64,000 nt of DNA from Prorocentrum cordatum (GCA_963575745.1 CAUYUJ010019270.1:294931-358930), one strand, 5' to 3'; positions 1-11,257 are shown, numbered from the stretch's first letter. The notes: generated from the sequence alone by a model not told the origin. Translations and numbers: made by a program.

Positions 1-119
1 CTCGTCGGTTTGAAGGACCTTCCACTCAGCAAAATCCTCGCCGGGACCCCCACCACTCCTGACCCTCGCCGGGACCCCCACCGAGCCTCCTGGGCCCCCT
101 GGGCACAGGGTTCTCGCTT

Positions 120-340
120 CGCGGAATCTCGTGTTAAGCAATGTATAAATCGGATTACATGTACTTATAACTAAGTTGCGGACTGATTTAGCAACATCAT
201 ATATAACTTTTTTGTAAGTTGTTATAATCGCACAACTAAACAGCTAACTTTTCATAGCTTTTCATAACTTTTCATAACTTTTCATAACTTTTCATAACTT
301 TTTTCAACTTTTCATAATTTACATATGACCCGTTTCGAAC
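120..340. repeat. AT-rich island with a CTTTTCATAA decamer array
   Basis: An AT-rich stretch in otherwise GC-rich DNA. At about 246-310 the 10-bp unit CTTTTCATAA repeats about six times with small changes. A related decamer (CTTTTCCTAA) occurs in the AT island at 15.4 kb. No reading frame is supported here or in bases 1-120. Confidence 0.8.
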
Positions 341-344
341 GACC

Positions 345-1735
345 CGCGGGAGGAGGAGGAGGAAAAGGAGGGGGAGGAGGAGGAGGAGGAGGCGGACGAG
401 GGGGAGGAGGAGGCCGAGGAGGAGGAGGAGGAGGAGGAGGAGGAGGAGGAGGAGGATGAGGAGGAGGGAGGAGGAGGAGGAGGAGGAGGAGGAGGAGGGA
501 GGAGGAGGAGGAGGGAGGAGGAGGAGGAGGAGGGGAGGCAGAGGAGACAGCTTCCCAGGAACCGCCAGTGCGGACCCGTGGTTGCTGTTCTGCCACGTTC
601 CTCCCCAGATGGGCGTTCCGCTTGAGACACACCGAACAAAATGGATGTCGACAGAATTGGTTCCAAGGCGACTCGTGCTACCCCTGAGGCTCTCGCTCGA
701 GACATCATCCAGACAATGAGATGTTGAAATGGGTCCCCTTTTGAATCCCCCTCCTCCTCCTCCTGCTCTTCCTCCTCCTCCTCCTCCTCCCCCTCCTCCT
801 CCTTCTCCTTCGTTTTTGGCGGGGCGTGAACGTTGTCCAGATTCCCGCGACGTCCCCCTCCTCCTCCTCCTCCTCCTCCTCCTCTTCATCCTCCTCCTCC
901 TCTTCCTCCTCCTGCTCCTCCTAATCCTCTCCCTCCTGCTCCTCCTTTTCAAATCCTCCTCGCGGCTGGGAGTCCTAGGCGGTCCGAGGCGGCCAGGCGG
1001 GCGGGAGCACAGAGTCGTCGTCGTCGTCCTCCTCCTCCTCCTCCTCCTCCTCCTCCTCCTCCTCCTCGTCGTTGTTCGTCCTCGTTCGTCCTCGTTCGTC
1101 GTCATCGCGCGCCCAACTCGCCCTCGGACGCGCGCAGCGCGTCTGAGGGCGTCGATTCGTCTGAGCCCGACTGGCCGACGCAGTGGGCTCGGCGTCGTCG
1201 TCGTCGTCGTCGTCGTGGTCGCAGTGCAGGCTCAGTGGAGCCGCCTGCTTCGTCGTCGTCGTCGTCGTCGGCGTCGTCGTCATCGTCGCAGCGCAGGCTC
1301 GCCGCTTGCTTCGTCGTCGTCGACGTCGTCGAAAACAAGGGCGAGGGGTAGTAGGGCGGGGGGATGACGAGGGGAAAGGGGTGGAGGAGAATGAGGATGA
1401 GGATGAGGAGGAGGATGAGGAGGAGGAGTGGGTGGATGATGATGCCGATGCTGATGCTGATGCTGATGCTGCTGCTGCTGATGATGATAATGATGATGGT
1501 GGTGCTGATGATGATGTTGATGCTGGTGTTGATGATGATGATGATGATGGTGGTGATGATGATGCTGACGATGCTGATGATGATGATGATGATGATGGTG
1601 GTGGTGAGGAGGAGGAGGAGGGGGAGGAGGGGGAGGAGGAGGGAGGAGGAGGAGAAGGAGGAGGAGGAGGAGGAGGAGGAGGAGGAGGAGGAGGGGGGGA
1701 GGGGAAGGAGGAGGAGGAGGGGGATTGGACTCCCT
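345..1735. repeat. Trinucleotide microsatellite block
   Basis: Successive blocks of (GGA)n at 345-540, (CTC)n at 740-1075, (GTC)n at 1013-1340 and (GAT/GAG)n at 1370-1735. The long open frames in all six phases give poly-Arg, Pro, Ser, Leu, Val or Asp and are repeat artefacts. The non-repetitive piece at 540-735 holds no gene I can recognise. Confidence 0.9.
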
Positions 1736-1741
1736 CGTCGC

Positions 1742-1880
1742 CTCGGCTGGACGTGGCTCGCTTGGGTTTCGGAGGCACTCGTGGGTGGGCCTCTCGAGGG
1801 GACCGCCTGGTTGGGCCTCTCGGGCTTAGGTTGCTAGGTGCGTGCGAAGCGAGCGATGGCCGCCTCGCCCGATAGGTGCG
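1742..1880 (+). repeat. Dispersed repeat, copy 1 (inverted copy at 6.4 kb)
   Basis: A non-microsatellite segment with GGGCCTCTCGGG followed by GCGAAGCGAGCGATGGCC. The same succession of blocks is found in reverse complement at about 6380-6520, and a shorter piece at 6256-6310. The lead-in (GATTGG, CTCCCTCGT, CGGCTGGACG) recurs directly at about 6815-6845. It looks like one ancient element or segmental copy embedded in (GGA)n. Confidence 0.7.
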
Positions 1881-1881
1881 A

Positions 1882-2390
1882 GTGTGTGTGTGTGGGTATA
1901 TGTGCGTGCGTGTGTGTGCGTGTGTGTGTGTGTGTGGTCGAATGGTGGTGGTGAACGGTGCGAGTGTGGTCGGAGTGGTCGAGTGGTGAAGTGCGTGCGT
2001 GTGTGTGTGTGTGGTGCGAGTGTGGTCGAGTGGTGGTGTGAACCAACATATATATATATATGTGTATACGCACGTAGGCCAATACTTCTGCACTGATTGC
2101 CCGTCTACCACACGAGACGCATCTATATATAGCGTAGAAGGTAATTCCAGTGGTGCTCTCCGCTGGTGCCTCGAAGGTAGCTCCAGTGGTGCTCCCCGCG
2201 GGTGTCTGGAAGCTTGTGGTAGCACACGTGGCACGGATAATCTATATATACACATGTGCGAGTGTGTGTGCGTGTGTGTGCGCCATGCGTGTGTGCGTGC
2301 GTGTGTGTGTATGCGCGTGTGTGTGTGTGGGTGTGTGTGTGTGTGCGTGTGTGTGCGTGTGTGTGTGCGTGCGCGTGTTCGGGGGCCACC
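1882..2390. repeat. (TG)n arrays with a short (AT)n core
   Basis: Imperfect TG/TGCG dinucleotide runs at 1885-2040 and 2255-2375, separated by a short TATATA run near 2048-2062 and non-repetitive sequence. No coding frame is supported. 2390-2520 is non-repetitive without recognisable content. Confidence 0.8.
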
Positions 2391-2519
2391 CGCAGCAGTC
2401 TCGGAGGGGTCCGAGGGCATCGGTTGGGGCCCCTGGGCGGCTCCATGGGATACCCCCAATGTCCCTACTGACGGTCGCGCGCGCGCGGGGGGTTGGTGAT
2501 TGGCACCCCTTGGAGCCCT

Positions 2520-2965
2520 CTTTGGGCCATCCTCCCCCCCCCCATCCTCCTCCTCCCCCTCCTCCTCCTCCTCCTCCCCCTCCTCCTCCTCCTCCCTCTC
2601 ATCCTCCCCCTCCTCATCTTCATATTCATCTTCCTCCTCCTTCTCCTCCTCTTCCTCCTCCTCTTCCTCCTCTTCCTCCCCCCCCCCTCTTCCCCCTCCT
2701 CCTCCTCCTCCTCCTCCTCGCCGCCGCCGCCATCAGCATCATCATCATCATCAGCATCATCATCATCAGCCTCACCATCAGCATCATCATCATCATCATC
2801 ATCATTATCATCATCAACCCCCTCCTCCTCCTCCTCATCCTCCTCGTCCCCCCTCCTCCTCCTCCTCGTCTTCATCCTCCTCATCCTCATTCTCCCTCAT
2901 TTCTCCTCCGCCCCCCCCCCCCACCCCCCTCTCTCCTCGTCGCACCCCCCCCCCCGCCCTCCTCC
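2520..2965. repeat. (CTC)n and (CAT)n microsatellites
   Basis: Polypyrimidine CTC/CCT runs with a CATCAT core near 2735-2820. The stretch 2965-3262 that follows is non-repetitive and lies downstream of gene A. I see no gene in it. Confidence 0.85.
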
Positions 2966-3262
2966 CCCCCCATCGCCCTTGTTTTCGGCGTCGCAGTGGC
3001 GCTGGAGTTGCCAGAGCCACGGAACTCCAGAAGCGGACCGAGCCTCATCGAGAACAATGCGCGCGGGGCGAGCCTCCGCGCGCGCGAGCACGAGTCGGGA
3101 ACCGCGGCGAGGCGCCAAGACGGGGCATTGCCTCTATATGCGCGGATGGGCGTGTAGTCCATCGCAGCCCAGCCCCATGCATGGGCTGCCCTAACAACCC
3201 CAGCTAGGCGCGCGACGACGTCTTGAAACCCTGCCGTGAAACGACGCGCGATCGGGGGTCGA

Positions 3263-3621
3263 TCAGCGTTCCTGCTGAACGTAGCGAACCAAATTCGCCC
3301 AGGCCTTCTTGGGCTCCACCCTGAAAGAGAACGGGGCGTCAACCCTGTCACCGACTTTGAACACGCGCCAGCGGAACGTATCCAGCGACGTGTAAAGCCA
3401 CTGCACCGTGGCCGAGGCGATTGGCTAATCATCGTCATCATCATCATCATCATCATCGTCATCATCATCAGCAGCATCATCATCATCGGCATCTTCATCA
3501 TCAGTATCATCATCACCATCATCATCACCATCATCATCATCACCAGCAGCAGCATCATCATCATCACCATCACCATCCCCATCACCATCGCCATCGCCAT
3601 CGCCATCGCCATCGCCGTCGC

Positions 3622-3653
<32 letters not shown>

Positions 3654-4613
3654 TCTGTCATGGCCCTGGGGCAAGCTCAGGGCGGACGCCCTGCCCCCTA
3701 TCCTGCCCGTCGGCGGCGGGAACAGCCGAAGGCAACTCCGATTTTATAGCCGTTGTGCAAAACAGGCGGGGCCTTGGTCTTCGGGGCCCCTGGGTACTTG
3801 AGACTGGGCAGGCTGCTCGCGGTCGCGGCCTTGGCCGTCGCCGCGGAGGCTGGCATCTTCAAAACGGGTTTCGTCGCGGCGGCTGGGCGCCTCATGGCAG
3901 CGCTTGGGCGATTCACGCGAGAGGCCGACTTGCCTTTGGCAAACGCTCCGTCCACTCGACACTGGTCGTCGTCGTCATCATCATCATCACCAGCAGCATC
4001 AGCATCATCATCATCATCATCATCGTCGTCGTCGCCGTCATCGTCGTCGTCATGGCGATGATGATGCTGGTGATGATGACGACGATGTGATGATGACGAC
4101 GGCGACCAGTGTCGAATGGACGGAGCGTTTGCACCCTCTGCGCCATTCGGATCAAGCGCGCCCTCGTCGTCGTCGGCGCCCTGCTCGCCGCCCGCCCCGC
4201 CGACGCCGCCGTCGCCCGCCTCGCCAACGCCGCCAACCGCACCAACGTTCTTCCTGAGGGTCGCATCCTTCATGGCCCTTGACATGTCGTCGACGCTCCT
4301 GGCGACTGGCGCCCCCTTGGGCGCGGTGCCAAGGCCGACGCCGCCGCCCGTCGGGCCCTCGAGCCCAACGCCAGGCGGCGGCGAGCCGTCAGCCGACGAC
4401 GCCGAGCCCACAGGCGAAGCCGCCGAGCTCCCAGGCGCCGCCGCGAGCGCGAGCAGCTGCCCTCTTGCACAGGGGTGGTCGTCGTCGTCGTCGTCGCCGT
4501 CACCACCACCATCATCATCATCGTCATCATCATGATCATCATCATCATCATCATCATCGTCACATCATCACCATCACCATCGCCATCGCCGTCGTCGTCA
4601 CCGTCACCGTCAC

Positions 4614-4687
<74 letters not shown>

Positions 4688-5875
4688 TCGCGGGTTGCCG
4701 AACTGTCCTGGGCCCGCGCCCTCCAACGGCAGGCGGCGGTGGTTGTCGTGCCCCATCGGCGGGTGGTGAGCGCCGTAGCGCAGGGGCCCATAGCCGTGCC
4801 CCGCGGGCTGGTTGCCGAAGTCGCGGAACTGCTCGTCGCTGTGGCCCTGGTGGCGGCCGTAGATCTGGAGCCCAGGCACGTACGGATCCCCAGGCCTCAT
4901 GTCACCGAGGGCGCGGTCCACGCGACTGCCAATGCTTGCGCGACGAGCGGGGGCCACCACGCTCCGCCGCACGCTGCCGCGGCTAACTCGACAGGGCAGT
5001 CGGCTCCCCAGGACCTCTATCGTGATCTGGTTCAGCGGGCACGTTGCTGGAAGAGCCCCTTCAGGGTAGGCCTTCTGGTAGACGGTGGGCGACGTCGCGC
5101 GCAACTCCTCGCACGTCGAGGGGTAGTGCTGCAAGACCCCCCAGTGGCGCAACCTGTGCCGCCTCTTCAGCAAAGTCAGCTCGTCGGCGATGTCGTTCTT
5201 CTTCCTGAGGCACTCCGCGGGGCCCAGGACCACGTCGATCTCGTCGTCGGATTGCACGCGGCACAACGCGAACACGCTCCACATGTGAACCATCGTGGGC
5301 TCTGTCGGGTGCACCAAGCCCAGCTGGTCGCACCTCTGCGCGATGGCCTGTAGCGCCTGATCCCAGGTGGTCCTGGGCTCCTTGAAGAGCTGCCACATCT
5401 TCTCGGTCACGTACGTCTGGAACGTATGGCAAGTCTGCCCCCTCTGTCGGCCCGCGGGCGCTGGCTCACGGCGGAAAACAGCGGCGCGGTCGCGGGCCGA
5501 CGACTGCAGCTGGTGGGCTTGGACCCTGGAGCTCTCCATCTCGGAGAGCTCGGCACGCTGAGCTGCGTTGAAGGGCGACGACCGAATGATGTTCAGGATG
5601 CCCGTAGCTTCCGAGAGGGCGAGCGCAGCCGCGTTCGTCAGGGCAGTCTTCATCAACTCGAGGCCTTGGTCGACGCTCGCGTGCCCAACGGTCGCGATGG
5701 CCGCGGTCGTGAGATCGAGCACATCCTGACACTGCTGGAGGGCGCCAGCAGCCACGAGAAGATGGCTGCTGCTGGCGCGACGCGCGCCTCGGTGAGGCGT
5801 GGCCCTGTGCCAAAAAAACAAGGGAACGCCTCGGGCCAGTAGGCTAAACCGAAAGGGCGAGTCCCAATTCGTCAT
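3263..5875 (-). CDS. Gene A: unknown dinoflagellate protein, four exons
   Basis: I do not recognise a domain. Exon 1 runs from the ATG at 5875 to about 4693 and has helical, coding-like sequence (QTYVTEKMWQLFKEP near residue 150) and a polar tail. Exon 2 is about 4465-4135 (SRAMKDATLRKN, Gly/Ala-rich). Exon 3 is 3933 to about 3725 (KSASRVNRPS, then LHNGYKIG). Exon 4 ends at the TGA at 3263-3265 (WLYTSLDTFRW, KKAWANLVRYVQQER). Exons are separated by introns carrying GTC/CAT microsatellites. The 2/3 junction is exact: GT at 4134-4133, AG at 3935-3934, phase 1. For intron 3, GTTGCC to GTGCAG fits. The 1/2 junction is unresolved. A spliced-leader-like stretch (15/21, T-rich) lies at 5804-5824, inside the frame, so translation may start later than 5875. 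Confidence 0.6.
3430..3660. repeat. (CAT)n/(GTC)n microsatellite in intron 3 of gene A
   Basis: CATCAT grading into CGTCGT on the plus strand, lying between exons 3 and 4 of gene A. Translations are poly-His, Asp or Ile and have no meaning. Confidence 0.8.
3934..4134 (-). mobile_element. Introner element forming intron 2 of gene A
   Basis: A 201-bp intron read on the minus strand. It starts GTGCAAACGC and ends GTTTGCCAAAG. Just inside both ends are inverted repeats of 30 bp, at 4103-4132 and 3939-3968, differing at one position (GCAAACGCTCCG at the outer end, ACACTGGTCG at the inner end). The inside is (GTC)n/(CAT)n. Removing GT...AG keeps the frame (phase 1, ...NGAE-G-KSAS...). Terminal inverted repeats coinciding with splice ends are the mark of introners, transposon-like elements that create introns and are known from dinoflagellates and other protists. 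The triplet AGG is present on both sides and may be a target duplication. Confidence 0.8.
4480..4692. repeat. (GTC)n/(CAT)n microsatellite in intron 1 of gene A
   Basis: Trinucleotide tract between exons 1 and 2 of gene A. Unlike intron 2, I find no terminal inverted repeat around it. Confidence 0.75.
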
Positions 5876-5879
5876 TGAG

Positions 5880-6250
5880 GGCCCCGCTCCCCCCTCCCCC
5901 TCTTTCTCATCTCCCCCCTCCTCCTCCTACTCCTCCGCCTCCTACTCCTCCTCCGGCTCCTCCACCCCCTCCCCCTCCTCCTCCTCCATCCAACTGCGTA
6001 CTGGTCCTCCTCCTCCTCCTCCTCCTCCTCCTCCTCCCTCTTCCCCCTCCTCGGCATATTCCTCCTCCTCCTCCTCCTCATCATCATTCCTCTCCTCCTG
6101 CTCCTCCTCCTCCTCGTCCTCATCCTGCCCCATCCTTCCCCCCCCCATCTTCCCCTCCCCCTCCTCCTCTTCCCCTCCTCCCCTTCTCCTTCCTCTCTCC
6201 TCCTCCTCCTCCTCCTCCTCTTTCCCCCCCTCCTCCGCCTCCTCCTCCTC
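5880..6250. repeat. (CTC)n polypyrimidine block
   Basis: CTC/CCT repeats immediately upstream of gene A. The predicted Ser, Pro or Arg/Glu frames are repeat artefacts. Confidence 0.9.
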
Positions 6251-6255
6251 CTGCG

Positions 6256-6520
6256 CGTGCATTCGCGCGCTCCACGCGCACCTATCGAGCGAGGCGGCCA
6301 TCGCTCGCTGCGCCTCCTCCTCCTCCTCCTCCTCCTCCTCCTCTTCTCCCCCCTCCTCCTCCTCCTCCCCATCCTCCTGCGCGTGCATTCGCGCGCTCCA
6401 CGCGCGCCCATCGAGCGAGGCGGCCATCGCTCGCTTCGCGCGCGCAGCCCGAGAGGCCCAGCCAGGAGGCCCCCCCGAGAGGCCCGCCCAAGAGTGCCCC
6501 CGAAGTCCCAGCGAGCCACG
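6256..6520 (-). repeat. Dispersed repeat, copies 2 and 3
   Basis: Two direct copies of a stretch centred on TATCGAGCGAGGCGGCCATC occur at 6256-6310 and 6380-6440, separated by (CTC)n. The second extends to 6520 with CCCGAGAGGCCCAGCC. The longer copy is the reverse complement of the segment at 1742-1880. 6520-6660 is unique sequence without a gene. Confidence 0.7.
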
Positions 6521-6659
6521 TACCTTCCCTCTCCCTTCCTCCTCCCCTCCTCACCTCTCCCAATGTATTCAGTTGCCTCTGTCCGAAACCAATTGGCCTT
6601 GATGCCCTAATCGGCGGCGCGAAACGCGTGGAATTCTGCCCAGAAGCGGCTTTCAGGAT

Positions 6660-7520
6660 TTTGCAAGGAGGAGGGGGAGGAGGGGGGGGGGGAGGAGTGG
6701 ATGAGGAGGAGGATGAGGAGGAGGAGAGGAGGAGGAGGAGGAGGAAGGAGGAGGTGGAGGAGGAGGAGAGAGGAGAAGGAGGAGGGAGGAGGAGGAGAGG
6801 GGAGGGGGAGGCGGGATTGGGCTCCCTCGTGCTCGGCTGGACGAGGAATGTAGGAGGCAGGGATGAGAAGTGGGGAACGTCGACACGGTAGAGGCAGCAG
6901 AAGCACAGGGGTGAGGGCAATTTCAAATCGGCGCGCGCGGGCAAGCCTCGGCGACGCGCGCCCGACGCCCCCGGTCACGGAGACCCGCGGCCCGCAAGGA
7001 CGCGGAGGAGGAGGGGGAGGGGGGGGAGATGAGGAGGAGGAGGAGGAGGAGGAGGGGGGGGGGGGAGGGAGGACGAGGAGGAGGAGGGGCGAGGAGGAAG
7101 GAGGAGGAGATGGAAAATGAGGGGGAGGAGAGGGAAGATGATGATGCTGATGCTGGTGCTGATGCTGAGGATGAGGAAGATGCTGCTGATGCTGCTGATG
7201 ATGATGATGACGATGATGATGATGATGATCATGATGATCATGATGAGGATGCTAATGAGGATGATAATGATGATGATGATGAGGAGGAGGAGGAGGAGGA
7301 GGAGGAGGAAGGGGGGGAGGAGGAGCAGGAGGAGGGGGAGGAGGAGGAGAAGGAGGAGGAGGAGGAGGAGGAGGAGGGGGAGGAGGAGGAGGAGGAGGAG
7401 AAGGAGGAGAAGCAGGAGGAGGAGGAGGAGGGACGGCGGGGAGGAGGAGTAGGAGGAGGACGAGGGGGGGGAGGGGGGCGAAGACGAGGACGAAGAGGAG
7501 GAGGAGGAGGGGACTGATGG
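6660..7520. repeat. (GGA)n and (GAT)n microsatellites
   Basis: GGA runs at 6665-6815 and 7000-7110, a GAT/GAC core at 7135-7285, then GGA again to 7515. 6815-7000 is non-repetitive and shares its start with the 1.7-kb repeat. 7520-7750 shows nothing recognisable. Confidence 0.9.
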
Positions 7521-7751
7521 GCGAAGGGCCTCCAAGTCAGTTCACGCACGGCGACTCCTGCTCAGTGTCCGACTCCTGGCGCAGCGCGCCGAGGGCGGGG
7601 GCTGCGCGGGCGGGGGAAGGGGGCGCGATGGGAAAATCGTTCACGTCGTCGTCGTCGTGGGGGGATGGGGGCAGTTGATGAATGGGAAGAGGAGGGATGG
7701 GGAGGGGGCACGGATGGGGGAAGGTTTTGAGGAGGGCGGAGGAAGGATGTG

Positions 7752-7945
7752 CGAGATAGGTCTGAGATAGCCCTGAGATAGCCCTGAGATAGGCGGTACC
7801 GATTGGACGTGAGATAGGTCCGAACAGGCGTGGGATAGGCCTGAGATAGGCCTGAGATAGGCCTGATATAGCATGAGATAGTTCTGAGATAGCCTGGACC
7901 GCAACTCGCGAGATAGGTCTGAGATAGGCCCTGAGATAGTCAACA
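7752..7945. repeat. CTGAGATAGGC minisatellite
   Basis: The 11-12-bp unit CTGAGATAGGC repeats about 14 times with substitutions and single-base indels. No coding potential. Confidence 0.85.
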
Positions 7946-7954
7946 CGATAGGAG

Positions 7955-8135
7955 TGCGAACGATGATGATGGAGCAGGTGACGGCGATGCTGATGGTGGT
8001 GATGATAATGATGATGGCGGGGATGGTGATGATGATGATGCTGGTGATGATGATGATGATGATGATGATGCTGATGATGATGCGGATGATGATGCTGATG
8101 ATGGTGATGATGTTGATGATGATGACGGCGCTGAC
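7955..8135. repeat. (GAT)n microsatellite
   Basis: GATGAT interrupted by GCT, GGT and CGG triplets. Confidence 0.85.
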
Positions 8136-8182
8136 TTCCTTTGCCGAATCGAGTGGCTCAGATCTGCGATAGTGCGCGAGAG

Positions 8183-8214
8183 CATTCGCGCGCAACCCAC
8201 ATTGCGCGAATGCT
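8183..8214. other. 10-bp-stem hairpin
   Basis: GCATTCGCGC and GCGCGAATGC form a perfect 10-bp inverted repeat around a 12-nt loop. It is isolated and its function is unknown. Confidence 0.6.
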
Positions 8215-8299
8215 GAGACCATTACTACTGTCCCCGCGCGAGCGTCGGGGCGCTAACCGTGGCGAGCCAACGAGCGGCTGCGACAAATCGAGTTGGCCA

Positions 8300-8482
8300 A
8301 GCGCATGAGTCCTGCACCTAGCGGGCGCCAAACGCGCTCTAGCGGGCGAGCCCTGCACCTAGCGAGCGCGCGAGTCCTGCACCTGGCGAGCGCCAACCGC
8401 GCTCTAGCGGGCCACCTGGCGAGCGCGCGAGTCCTGCACCTAGCGGGCGCCAGCCGCGCGAGTCCTGCACCTAGCGGGCGGC
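8300..8482. repeat. TCCTGCACCTAGCGGGCG minisatellite overlapping the end of gene B
   Basis: The unit AGTCCTGCACCTAGCGGGCG and shortened forms (GCTCTAGCGGGC) recur about eight times. The last unit overlaps the TAG stop and last codons of gene B at 8471, so the stop codon may come from the repeat. Confidence 0.75.
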
Positions 8483-10399
8483 GGCCTTGGCGGTGGCCTT
8501 GGCCTTGCCTTTGGCCTTGCCCTGGGCCTTGCCTTTGGCCTTGCCCTGGCCGCGGCCGCGGCCCTTCCCCCCGCCCTTGCCACGCTGGCGCGAGGTCGGG
8601 CCCGAGCCAGCATAGACCGCAACCGCAGCACGCTTCGCGCCGCGCGGCAGCGTGTCCTCGCCGCGCGGCGGCGTGTCCTTGCCGACGCCCTCGGTGACCG
8701 CGTCGCCGCCGCCCTCGGCGGGCGCGCCCTCGCCGTCGGCGGGCTCGCCAGCGGGCGCCTGAGGAGGATGGGGGTGAAGAGGTGCACGATGAGGAGGAGG
8801 AGGAGGAGGAGGAGGAGGAGCAGGAGGTGGAGGAGGAGGAGGCGGATGAGGAGGAGGAGGAAGAGGAGGAGGAGGACGAGGAGCGGCCTCGGCCTCCTCG
8901 GCGACGTCATCCATGAAGTCGCCGCTTTCGCCGCCCATGGCCACGGGGCGGAGCTCCAGTGGCATCTCCATCACCGAGCCTTTTGGGCGGCGGGGGCATC
9001 CTCCTCCTCTTCCTCCTCCCCCTTCCTCGTCTTCCCCATCAGTCTTCTCATCAGCATCATCCCCATCATCCTATTACTCCCCCCCACCTTCCTCCTCCCG
9101 CTCCTCCCCCTCCTCTCCTCCTCTCCTCCTCATCCTCCTCGTCCTCGTCCTCCCCCTCCTCCTCCTCCTCCACCCCCTCCTCCTCCTCCCCCTCGTCCTC
9201 TCCCCCCTCCTCCTCGTCCTCATCCTACTCATCGTCCCCCCCATCCTCGTCATCATCCTCCTCATCCTCCTCATCATCCTCCTCGTCCTCACCCATATCC
9301 ATCCTCATCCTCCCCCATCCTTCCCTGTCCTCCTCCTCCTCCTCCTCCTCCACCTCGTCGTCCTCCTCCTCCTCGTCATCATGATCCCCTCCTCCTCCTC
9401 CTCCTCCTCCTCCTCCTCCTCCTCCTAGTTGGCCCACCCGGGCCGCCCCGAGCATCGGCCTTGCCCAGGTTTCCCGCTTAGCGTGAGATTTGGACCAGGC
9501 TGTCGCTGGGTGCGGCTCAGCTGCGCGGCGATGGCCTTGCTGCACATGTTAGCCGGCACGTGCGGCTTGCCCTCCTCCGACGTCGCCACCGACAGCAGGT
9601 TGGCCAGCTGGTAGCTTTTCGCCACCATGGCGTCCACCGAGTCCTGGCCCTTCTTCGCCGCGGCCTTGGGGAGCGCCTTCTTCTTGTGCTCCTTGGGCTC
9701 CTTGGGCTGCTTGGGCTGCCTGGGCGCCTTCATTGCCTTGAGCGTGCTCTCGCCGCTGATGATCCGATCTTCCTGCCTGGTGTTCGTCTCGGACTTCTTG
9801 GCCTCGTACTTGTAGGTGGGCACGTAGATGTGATTGATGCCCGACAGCGGGCACTTGAAACTCGGGGCGTTCTCCTTCAACAGGGCGAACGCAGCTGGAT
9901 CCCTGACGAAGCGCGGTAACTCAGCCGCCTCGCTCTCCACCATGAATTCGCCGTTCTCGGTGAAGCAACTGCTCTGCGACTGGACCCTGGAGAGGGTGAG
10001 GCACTCTAGCATCTTCTTGCTGAGATCGGCCCCGTAGAGGTTCACCGACTCACGCATGAATTGCACCCTGGACTCTCCGCTGATATCGGTGAAGCCAGCG
10101 AAGTCCTGATTCCCCTTGCGGAGACAACAGACTCGATATTTCAAACGATTGCACCCAATGCATATATAGCTCTCCGCATCCCCCGTCTCAGCGTTCCTCT
10201 TGTTGACGACCCGCTCACGTTCATTCGCGATCGCCCTAGCGCAAGATACGCACTCGGGGCCGTCGGCCCGATGGCCCTCGGCGGGGGCCGCGCCCGCGTC
10301 CACGGGGGCGACGGCCTCGGACGCCACGGCGGCGGTTCGCGCGATCGGTCGGGCGTGGCCCGATGAAGACCCGGGCTGCAAGCAGGGGCGAGCCTCCAC
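8471..10399 (-). CDS. Gene B: Cys-rich (zinc-ribbon-like) protein, about three exons
   Basis: Exon 1 (about 10399-9445) has a Cys cluster near residues 51-92 (CVSC...CIGC...RVCCLRKG), like a zinc ribbon, then a helical region and a Lys/Ala-rich basic tail. Exon 2 (about 8985-8880) has an acidic GGESGDFMDDVAEEAEAA. Exon 3 (about 8766-8471) ends in a basic (KGKA)n tail. The introns are (GGA)n tracts (9000-9425 and 8770-8880). On the minus strand these are CTC-rich pyrimidine tracts, the second ending in CAG. The N-terminal layout resembles gene L, so both probably belong to one dinoflagellate family of unknown function. A relict spliced leader lies at 10404-10424. No in-frame ATG follows it before about residue 118, so the start is uncertain, or the gene is decayed at its 5' end. 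Confidence 0.5.
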
Positions 10400-10403
10400 G
10401 CAG

Positions 10404-10424
10404 CAGGGCCAAAATTGCTATATC
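10404..10424 (-). other. Relict DinoSL (weak) before gene B
   Basis: On the minus strand the sequence holds TAGC-ATTTTGGC-C, 13/21 matches to the dinoflagellate spliced leader, including the central ATTTTGGC. It is correctly oriented and directly precedes the open frame of gene B. Confidence 0.45.
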
Positions 10425-10489
10425 AGGCGCGATGCCGATGGCGCCAACAATCGCGCCCGCGGCCACTGTCCAACAGGGCTGGGGACGAG

Positions 10490-10841
10490 GACAAGGAGGA
10501 GGAGGAGGAGGAGGAGGAGGGGGAAGAGGGGGAGGAGGATGAGGAGGAGGAGGAGGAGGAGGATGAGGAGGAGGATGAGGAGGGGGCGCGGAGAAGATGG
10601 GGAGGAGGAGGAGGAGGAGGAGGAGGAGGATGGCGGATGGGTGGAGGGCGGAGGGCCGATGAGGCGATGAGGGGCGCGCGCAGGGGAGGGGGCAAGCTGG
10701 GCTGTCCTCCGCCGCGCACGAAAGGAAGTCGTCGCGGTCGGTGGAGGCGTCGTCGTCGGCGGCGCGGTTCCCCCCCGCCTGGCGGCGCAGCGGCGGCGGT
10801 GGCGCGGGAAGACGGAGGAGGCGTCGCCCCCCCGCTCACAC

Positions 10842-10874
<33 letters not shown>

Positions 10875-10954
10875 CACATACACACACATGCACCCACACG
10901 TGCCTGCGCACACCCGCATCCACGCGCCAACGCACACCCGCCCCCCCCCCCCAC

Positions 10955-10990
<36 letters not shown>

Positions 10991-11225
10991 CGCACACACG
11001 CACACACGCACACACGCGCACGCGCACGCGCACGCGCACACGCGCGCACGCACACACGCACACACGCACACACGCACACACGCACACACGCACACCACTG
11101 CCCCATCGGCGTTGCAATCACGTTCCTCATGGGCAACGCCCGGGTCCCACGTCACATATGCACTAACTACCTTATTGTGTGATGTAGTGTGCATCTACCT
11201 GTATGTATACATGTACATGTACATA

Positions 11226-11257
<32 letters not shown>

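Noticed and set aside
975-2459. A 494-codon open frame on the minus strand
   Set aside because: Its translation is Thr/His, Pro/Ser and Asp/Glu runs from CA, CTC and GAT repeats; stop codons are simply absent from those repeats.
8183-8214. Hairpin as a transcription terminator
   Set aside because: No T-run and a eukaryotic context; kept only as a hairpin.
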